From positions 1-11,138 of the forward strand of contig JACPZJ010000009.1 in NCBI GenBank assembly GCA_016195585.1: a DNA stretch of 11,138 bases, written 5' to 3'. This DNA comes from Nitrospirota bacterium. GTDB taxonomy: Bacteria > Nitrospirota > CAKKRA01 > 9FT-COMBO-42-15. The notes below the pieces were generated by a model that made no database searches, was not told the DNA's origin, and was given only the letters and a program-made list of their open reading frames with translations. The position numbers and the translations under genes are program-made. Below are positions 7,091-11,138 of this stretch, one piece after another. How positions within the stretch are numbered: position 1 is the stretch's first letter; each line of letters opens with the position of its first letter.

Positions 7091-7155
7091 GGATTCCCAC
7101 TCCCTGCTTACTACTGCAGGGGCAGGCTCTGCAGGGGCAAGTTTCGTGGGAATGA
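7091..7155. repeat. Palindromic intergenic repeat with internal 11-bp direct repeats
   Basis: ATTCCCAC at 7093-7100 is the exact inverted copy of GTGGGAAT at 7146-7153, enclosing about 45 bp. Inside, CTGCAGGGGCA occurs twice, at 7114-7124 and 7129-7139, a 15-bp period. CCCTGC at 7102-7107 can pair with either GCAGGG. The outer ATTCCC...GGGAAT arms resemble small palindromic repeats scattered in many bacterial genomes. It has no T-run directly after it, so it is not a classical intrinsic terminator. Copy number in the genome is unknown from this window. Confidence 0.6.
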
Positions 7156-7185
7156 CATAAAAACCATATTCCCCTTTCTTTTTTG

Positions 7186-7214
7186 TTTACAATAATTATC
7201 AAAAATGTTATATT
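7186..7214 (+). promoter_or_regulatory. Promoter for bamA
   Basis: TTTACA at 7186-7191 and TATATT at 7209-7214 are separated by exactly 17 bp, and each matches the sigma-70 consensus at five of six positions. Transcription would begin near 7221, leaving a leader of about 30 nt to the ATG at 7252. This argues that the upstream in-frame ATG at 7183 is not the start. It would drive bamA and probably skp and lpxD. Confidence 0.55.
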
Positions 7215-7251
7215 TCTGAATTATTTATACTATGAAAGGCTTCGGATATTG

Positions 7252-9114
7252 ATGGCGAAAAAAATAATTCTGGTACTCTGTCTAATCCTGTTTTACTCAT
7301 TTAACAGCACGGCCTTTGGCGAAGAGATAAGGATTAAATTAATTGAGATAAAGGGTAATAAGAGGATAAGCGCCTCTACCATCAGGTCAAAGATAAAGAT
7401 GAAAGATGGCGATACCTTTTCGCCTCTACTCCTTAAAGAGGATATAAAGTCGCTCTTTCAGATGGGCTACTTTGAGGATGTAAAGGTAGACACAGAGGGC
7501 TTTGAGGGCGGCATAAAGATTATTTTTATTGTAACTGAGAAACAATATATAGAAAGCGTTATTTTTGTAGGGAATGATGCGCTCACTGCTGAGAAGCTGA
7601 AAGAAAAAATTACTATAAAGCCTAATACCATTGTTGACCAGCAGATAATAAAGGATAATGTTGATAAGATAAAAAAATACTATGAAGATGAGGGATATTA
7701 TTATGCCGCTGTTATACCTGTCTTAAAGACAACAACAGCAGACCGCATATCCATTATCTTTTATATAGAAGAGGGCAAGAAGGTAAAGGTGACTGATGTA
7801 AGGTTTGAAGGCAACAAGGCCTATAGCAGTTTTAAGATAAGAAGGACAATGAAGACAAAGAGGCACTGGATATTTTCATGGCTTGATTCAACAGGGAGAT
7901 ATAAAAAGGAAGAGGCAAGGAATGATATAGAGCGTATTGAGGAGCTATATGCAAATAATGGATATATTGAGGTGCAGGTTGGCGAGCCGAGGGTGGAGGT
8001 TTCTAAAGATAAAAAATCCATAATTCTTATATATCCCATTATTGAGGGTAACAGATTCAAGATAAACAAGATCAGTATTAAGGGCAATACTGTGTTTACA
8101 GAAAAGGAGCTAAGAAAGGGCCTTAAGATAGAGGAGAAGGCAATCTTCAAAAGGAATCTTTTAAGAGAGGATATTGTTGCAATAGTTGAAAAATATGGCG
8201 AGAAGGGATATGCCTTTGCCAATGTAATACCTGCTATAGACCCTGATAAAAACACAAAGCTTGTAAATATAACCCTGAATGTAACTGAAAAGGACAAGGT
8301 AAAGGTCAACAGGATTAATATTTTTGGAAATGATGTTACAAAGGATAAGGTTATTAGAAGGGAGATAAGGGTTACTGAGCAGGAGATTATAAATACAAAG
8401 GAATTGAAAAGAAGCTATCAGAGGCTGAATAATCTTAATTTTTTTGAGACAATTGAACTGCTTCCAAGAGAACTGCCTGAAAGCATGGTTGATCTGGATG
8501 TAAGAGTAAAGGAAAAGCCAACAGGCGCAATAAGTTTTGGCGCTGGATACAATTCAGTTGACCATGTAGTTGGAATGGTTGAGATATCGCAGGGGAATGT
8601 CTTTGGCACAGGAATACTTGCAAAGGCAAAGGGCGAATTTGGGAAAAGGAAGACCAATTATACCTTAAGTGTCAAAGAACCATGGCTCTTTGACCAGCCA
8701 ATGTCATTAGGGGCGAATCTATTTAAGAGTGATCGCTCCTTTGACAGCTATAAGAAAGCAAGCATTGGCGGCAATACAACCCTCGGCAGGTCATTTACAG
8801 AATATATCAGCGGCAGTATAACTTATAATCTGGAGCGGGTGCAAATCCTTAATATGGCTGCGACCGCCCCTGATACTGTTAAAACAGATTGCGATCCCCA
8901 TTATGCCGCAATTTCAAACATTGAATATCCATATAATAGCTGCAAAAAGAAGCTTACAAGCAGTGTTGGTCTGGGCTTAAGCCGCGATTCAAGGGATAAT
9001 TATCTTGACCCGAGGGAGGGCTCAACTAATAGCATCTATTATGAATATGCCCTCTTGATGGCAGCAAAAACAGGATCGGAGGCAATAAGGAACTCTTATT
9101 TAATATTGAGTTGA
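7252..9114 (+). CDS. bamA: Outer membrane protein assembly factor BamA, broken: N-terminal part
   Basis: This is the central Omp85-family insertase of the BAM complex, which folds beta-barrel proteins into the outer membrane. ATG 7252 gives a clean signal peptide (M-A-K-K, a hydrophobic run, cleavage near A-F-G). Five POTRA domains follow, visible as repeated V-x-G-N-x-x-x-x-x-x-x-I-R segments with G-Y-x-x-A and G-Y-F-E-D-V. The barrel begins around K-P-T-G-A-I-S-F-G-A-G-Y. Homology runs in frame to about 9050 (S-I-Y-Y-E-Y-A), then reads 21 unrelated residues to a stop at 9112-9114. The rest of BamA continues in another frame from 9051. The usual stretch between E-Y-A and I-G-G-N-K, with the loop-6 RGF/RGY motif, is absent from both frames. 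As written the gene encodes a truncated barrel. It lies between two palindromic repeats and heads the envelope cluster. Confidence 0.9.
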   Translation: MAKKIILVLCLILFYSFNSTAFGEEIRIKLIEIKGNKRISASTIRSKIKMKDGDTFSPLLLKEDIKSLFQMGYFEDVKVDTEGFEGGIKIIFIVTEKQYIESVIFVGNDALTAEKLKEKITIKPNTIVDQQIIKDNVDKIKKYYEDEGYYYAAVIPVLKTTTADRISIIFYIEEGKKVKVTDVRFEGNKAYSSFKIRRTMKTKRHWIFSWLDSTGRYKKEEARNDIERIEELYANNGYIEVQVGEPRVEVSKDKKSIILIYPIIEGNRFKINKISIKGNTVFTEKELRKGLKIEEKAIFKRNLLREDIVAIVEKYGEKGYAFANVIPAIDPDKNTKLVNITLNVTEKDKVKVNRINIFGNDVTKDKVIRREIRVTEQEIINTKELKRSYQRLNNLNFFETIELLPRELPESMVDLDVRVKEKPTGAISFGAGYNSVDHVVGMVEISQGNVFGTGILAKAKGEFGKRKTNYTLSVKEPWLFDQPMSLGANLFKSDRSFDSYKKASIGGNTTLGRSFTEYISGSITYNLERVQILNMAATAPDTVKTDCDPHYAAISNIEYPYNSCKKKLTSSVGLGLSRDSRDNYLDPREGSTNSIYYEYALLMAAKTGSEAIRNSYLILS

Positions 9115-9380
9115 CCTTCCCCTTAATCCCTGAGGCAAAGATAAGAGGTGTCGCCTTCTTTGATGCAGGAAGGTCGTTTAATGATAATGAAGATCTTGAT
9201 GACCATGGAGCCTGCCATGATGGGGAGTGCCGGAAACAGTGGCTCAGATACAGCATTGGCGCTGGTATACGCTGGATATCCCCTGTCGGGCCTTTAAGGC
9301 TGGAGTGGGGATATAAACTCGGCAAATATACATGGGAGAGCCAGAGCGCCTTTGAATTTGCAATAGGGACATTTTTCTAA
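9051..9380 (+). pseudogene. bamA: BamA C-terminal barrel fragment, out of frame with the N-terminal part
   Basis: In the frame starting at 9051 the sequence reads P-L-D-G-S-K, then I-G-G-N-K-E-L-L-F-N-I-E-L and G-V-A-F-F-D-A-G. This is classic BamA barrel sequence. It ends with P-L-R-L-E-W-G-Y and a terminal Phe (G-T-F-F), the C-terminal beta-signal of outer-membrane proteins. It has no signal peptide, and the only start codon is an internal TTG at 9111, so it is not an independent gene. It belongs to the bamA gene above, joined across a deletion of length 3n+1 relative to an intact frame. Whether the break is biological or an assembly error cannot be decided from sequence alone. Confidence 0.85.
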
Positions 9381-9395
9381 AACAAGAGTTCAGGC

Positions 9396-9450
9396 AGGGG
9401 CGGCCCTGTGTGACCGTCTTTTTGAGGGCAACCACAGAGGGTTTGCCCCT
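9396..9450. repeat. Imperfect inverted repeat (hairpin element) between bamA and skp
   Basis: The left arm (9396-9418, AGGGGC...CCCTGTG...ACCG) matches the inverse of the right arm (9424-9450, GAGGGC...CACAGAGGG...GCCCCT) with a few mismatches and small gaps, around a run of five T residues at 9419-9423. The form is that of a small dispersed non-coding element rather than a simple terminator. It shares the word GCAGGGGC with the repeat upstream of bamA. In RNA it would form a strong stem-loop between the bamA stop and the skp ribosome-binding site. Confidence 0.55.
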
Positions 9451-9475
9451 ACAAAATTTAATACAGGAGGTTGTG

Positions 9476-10018
9476 ATGAGATTATTTTCTATTGTCTTAA
9501 TAACACTATTTGCAGTGATGCTGGGTTTTGCAAATGCTGCTTACACAGCAGAAGGGATTAAGGTTGGTTCAATTGACGCCCAACGTGTCTTGAATGAGTC
9601 CAAAAAGGCGAATGAGTCTGCAAAATCTGTTGAAGATTTTGCGAAGGGCAAGGAAAAACTTTTAGAAAATGACAAAAAAGAGCTTGAAAAATTAGATGAG
9701 GAATATCAAAAGCAGCTATCCATTTTAAGCCCTGAGGCAAGGAAGCAGAAAGAGGAGCAGATAAAAAAGAAGTTTGAAGAATTCCAGAAGAAACGGGCGG
9801 CCTTATCTGATGAGGTGCGCAAGAAAAATGCCGAGGTCTCAAAGACCTTTGGGGAGAAGATAGAGACTATTGTTAAAAATATCGGTAAAAAAGAGGGATT
9901 CACATTAATCGTTGAAAAAAGGGGATTAATGTATTCCCCAGACGATTTCTATCCCCTTGACCTTACAGACAGGATAATTAAGGAGATAGATTCACAGAAG
10001 CCAGAGCCGAGATCTTGA
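9476..10018 (+). CDS. skp: OmpH/Skp family periplasmic chaperone
   Basis: This periplasmic chaperone holds unfolded outer-membrane proteins on the way to BamA. The 180-residue protein starts with a signal peptide (M-R-L-F-S, hydrophobic core, cleavage near A-N-A). A family-typical opening strand follows (I-K-V-G-S-I-D-A-Q-R-V-L). Residues about 45-130 are a long charged, Lys/Glu-rich helical region forming the tentacle coiled coil. The C-terminal part returns to the body (G-F-T-L-I-V-E-K, then D-L-T-D-R-I-I-K-E-I-D). The frame is open upstream to 9410, but AGGAGG at 9465-9470 is 5 nt from the ATG at 9476 and the signal peptide begins there, which fixes the start. It lies directly after bamA and before lpxD, the conserved bamA-skp-lpxD-fabZ order. 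Confidence 0.93.
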   Translation: MRLFSIVLITLFAVMLGFANAAYTAEGIKVGSIDAQRVLNESKKANESAKSVEDFAKGKEKLLENDKKELEKLDEEYQKQLSILSPEARKQKEEQIKKKFEEFQKKRAALSDEVRKKNAEVSKTFGEKIETIVKNIGKKEGFTLIVEKRGLMYSPDDFYPLDLTDRIIKEIDSQKPEPRS

Positions 10019-10038
10019 CGAATTTCCTCCGGAATAAT

Positions 10039-11091
10039 ATGCAAAAAAACACAGGCATAAAATTAAAAGACCTCGCAAAGATATTAGAGGGTGAATTATC
10101 AGGCGATGGGGAGGCGCTAATTTCAGGAGTCTCTGGCATCCGCGAGGCAAAAGAATCTGATATTACTTTCATAACAGGTTTAAAGTATAAACATGAATTG
10201 GAGCAGACAAAGGCATCTGCTGTTATTGCAACCAGAGAGTTTAAGGAGTTAAAGAAAAACTTTATCTTTGTAGAAAACCCGTATTATACCTTTAGCAGGG
10301 CGCTGAAATATTTTTATGAAGAGGAATATAAGCCCATTGGTATTGACCAGAGGGCGGTTATTGGGAAGGATGTGTCAATTGGCAAGGATGTCAGCATCCA
10401 CCCCCTTGCAGTGATAGGCAGCAATGTAAAAATCGGCGACAGGGTTGTAATATATTCAGGTTCTTATATTGGAGACAATACAGTTATTGGTGATGACTCT
10501 CTTATTTATCCAAATATAACTGTAAGGGAAGATGTTATAATTGGAAAGAGGGTTATACTCCATAGCGGCGTTGTAATAGGCAGCGACGGCTTTGGCTATG
10601 CAACAGACAAGGGCAAACACCATAAGATTCCACAGATAGGCTGTGTTGTTATTGAAGACGATGTGGAGCTTGGCGCAAATGTTACAGTTGACAGGGCAAC
10701 ATTGGGAAAGACTATTATAAAAAGGGGAACAAAGATAGACAACCTTGTCCAGATTGCCCATAATGTTGTGATAGGAGAGGATTCTATAATTGTTGCACAG
10801 GCAGGCATATCAGGGAGCGTTGAGATAGGGAGCCATTGTGTGATTGGAGGTCAGGTTGGTTTTGTTGACCATATAAAGATTGGCGATAATGTTATGATCG
10901 GGTCGCAATCCGGCGTAATGAGCGATGTGGAGCCGAATCAGGTTGTTTTGGGAAGCCCTGCAATACCCCATAAAGACTGGCTTAGGGCGCAGGCAGTTTA
11001 TCAAAAACTGCCAGAGATGAGAAAAAAGGTTGCTGAATTGGAAAAACGCATTGCTGAGCTTGAAAAGAAATCTAAGGAGGCCGATAAATGA
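10039..11091 (+). CDS. lpxD: UDP-3-O-acylglucosamine N-acyltransferase LpxD
   Basis: This enzyme is the third step of lipid A synthesis, moving an R-3-hydroxyacyl chain from ACP onto the 2-amino group of UDP-3-O-acylglucosamine at the cytosolic face. The 350-residue protein has an N-terminal uridine-binding domain (about 1-100, with L-E-G-E-L-S-G-D-G and D-I-T-F-I). A left-handed beta-helix of I/V-G-x-x-V hexapeptide repeats runs from about 105 to 310. The C-terminal helix is Lys/Glu-rich (E-L-E-K-R-I-A-E-L-E). The catalytic His is His241 in Q-I-A-H-N-V-V-I-G, matching His239 of the E. coli enzyme. A TTG at 10015 is in frame but overlaps the skp stop; the ATG at 10039 is preferred although its Shine-Dalgarno is weak. 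Its stop overlaps the fabZ start by 4 bp. Confidence 0.95.
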   Translation: MQKNTGIKLKDLAKILEGELSGDGEALISGVSGIREAKESDITFITGLKYKHELEQTKASAVIATREFKELKKNFIFVENPYYTFSRALKYFYEEEYKPIGIDQRAVIGKDVSIGKDVSIHPLAVIGSNVKIGDRVVIYSGSYIGDNTVIGDDSLIYPNITVREDVIIGKRVILHSGVVIGSDGFGYATDKGKHHKIPQIGCVVIEDDVELGANVTVDRATLGKTIIKRGTKIDNLVQIAHNVVIGEDSIIVAQAGISGSVEIGSHCVIGGQVGFVDHIKIGDNVMIGSQSGVMSDVEPNQVVLGSPAIPHKDWLRAQAVYQKLPEMRKKVAELEKRIAELEKKSKEADK

Positions 11092-11138
11092 TTGACATCA
11101 AGGAGATACAATCAATCCTGCCGCACAGATATCCATTT
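11088..11138 (+). CDS. fabZ: 3-hydroxyacyl-ACP dehydratase FabZ (5' end only)
   Basis: The first 17 codons read M-I-D-I-K-E-I-Q-S-I-L-P-H-R-Y-P-F, the characteristic start of FabZ, and include the L-P-H-R-Y-P-F motif. The window ends here, so the catalytic residues are not seen. AAGGAGG at 11074-11080 sits 7 nt before the ATG, which overlaps the lpxD stop (ATGA). FabZ dehydrates 3-hydroxyacyl-ACP in fatty acid elongation and competes with the lipid A pathway for hydroxyacyl-ACP, so its coupling to lpxD is functionally sensible. Confidence 0.88.
   Translation, partial: MIDIKEIQSILPHRYPF

Noticed and set aside
7114..7139. Possible CRISPR-like repeat
   Set aside because: There are only two 11-bp copies, 4 bp apart, within a palindrome, with no spacers and no cas genes.
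7821..8309. 162-codon open frame on the minus strand inside bamA, and 1765-2181 on the minus strand across the sigma factor and apt
   Set aside because: Both lie opposite strongly conserved coding regions, show no recognisable motifs, and are expected shadows of the codon bias.
9048..9114. Programmed ribosomal frameshift in bamA
   Set aside because: No clear slippery heptamer is evident at the join, and a conserved barrel segment is missing rather than merely shifted. A deletion explains both facts.
1..11138. A novel accessory or defence system
   Set aside because: Every substantial open frame on the + strand matches a known core family. No transposase, integrase, toxin-antitoxin or unknown gene cluster is visible.

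Overview
The window looks like ordinary, tightly packed core chromosome from a Gram-negative (diderm, LPS-making) bacterium. It carries outer-membrane biogenesis genes (bamA, skp/ompH, lpxD, start of fabZ) and a LysM/M23 lipoprotein beside an RpoS-type sigma factor. The DNA is fairly AT-rich. Arginine is written mostly as AGG (15 of 28 Arg codons in the sigma factor gene, AGA 6, CGN 7) and ATA isoleucine codons are common. From gene order, protein character and codon style I would guess a Desulfobacterota (deltaproteobacterial) or Nitrospirota-like lineage, but nothing here fixes the taxon. All genes are on the + strand.

Layout. Positions 1-39 hold the tail of an unidentified upstream gene. 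Next come acylphosphatase (42-326), a LysM + M23 lipoprotein of the NlpD type (328-1050), an RpoS-like sigma-70 factor (1091-2095) and adenine phosphoribosyltransferase (2114-2626). A terminator-like hairpin is embedded in the last codons of the M23 gene, with a TATAAT box right after it, so the sigma factor can be transcribed separately. A tRNA-Arg(CCT) gene (2645-2721) is followed by a ClsB-like cardiolipin synthase (2743-3921). After a 111-bp gap comes an overlapping set, miaB - vanZ-like - mtaB (4033-7032), in which two paralogous tRNA methylthiotransferases bracket a small membrane protein. A 219-bp gap holds a palindromic repeat and a good promoter. Then comes the envelope cluster bamA (7252-9380, broken), a second palindromic repeat, skp/ompH (9476-10018), lpxD (10039-11091) and the first 17 codons of fabZ (11088 to the window edge).

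How the parts fit. BamA inserts outer-membrane beta-barrels, Skp carries their precursors across the periplasm, LpxD makes the acylated lipid A precursor, and FabZ supplies hydroxyacyl/enoyl-ACP metabolism. The M23 lipoprotein and Cls act on peptidoglycan and phospholipid. The tRNA-Arg(CCT) reads AGG, the favoured Arg codon here, and MiaB and MtaB thiomethylate A37 of specific tRNAs.

The most notable anomaly is bamA. At about 9048-9053 the reading frame jumps and a block of the beta-barrel, including the conserved RGF/RGY motif of loop 6, is absent. The pieces on both sides are otherwise well conserved. This is an internal deletion in a normally essential gene, and could be real (with another copy elsewhere) or an assembly error. 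I saw no mobile genes, CRISPR array, defence system or unknown multi-gene system.
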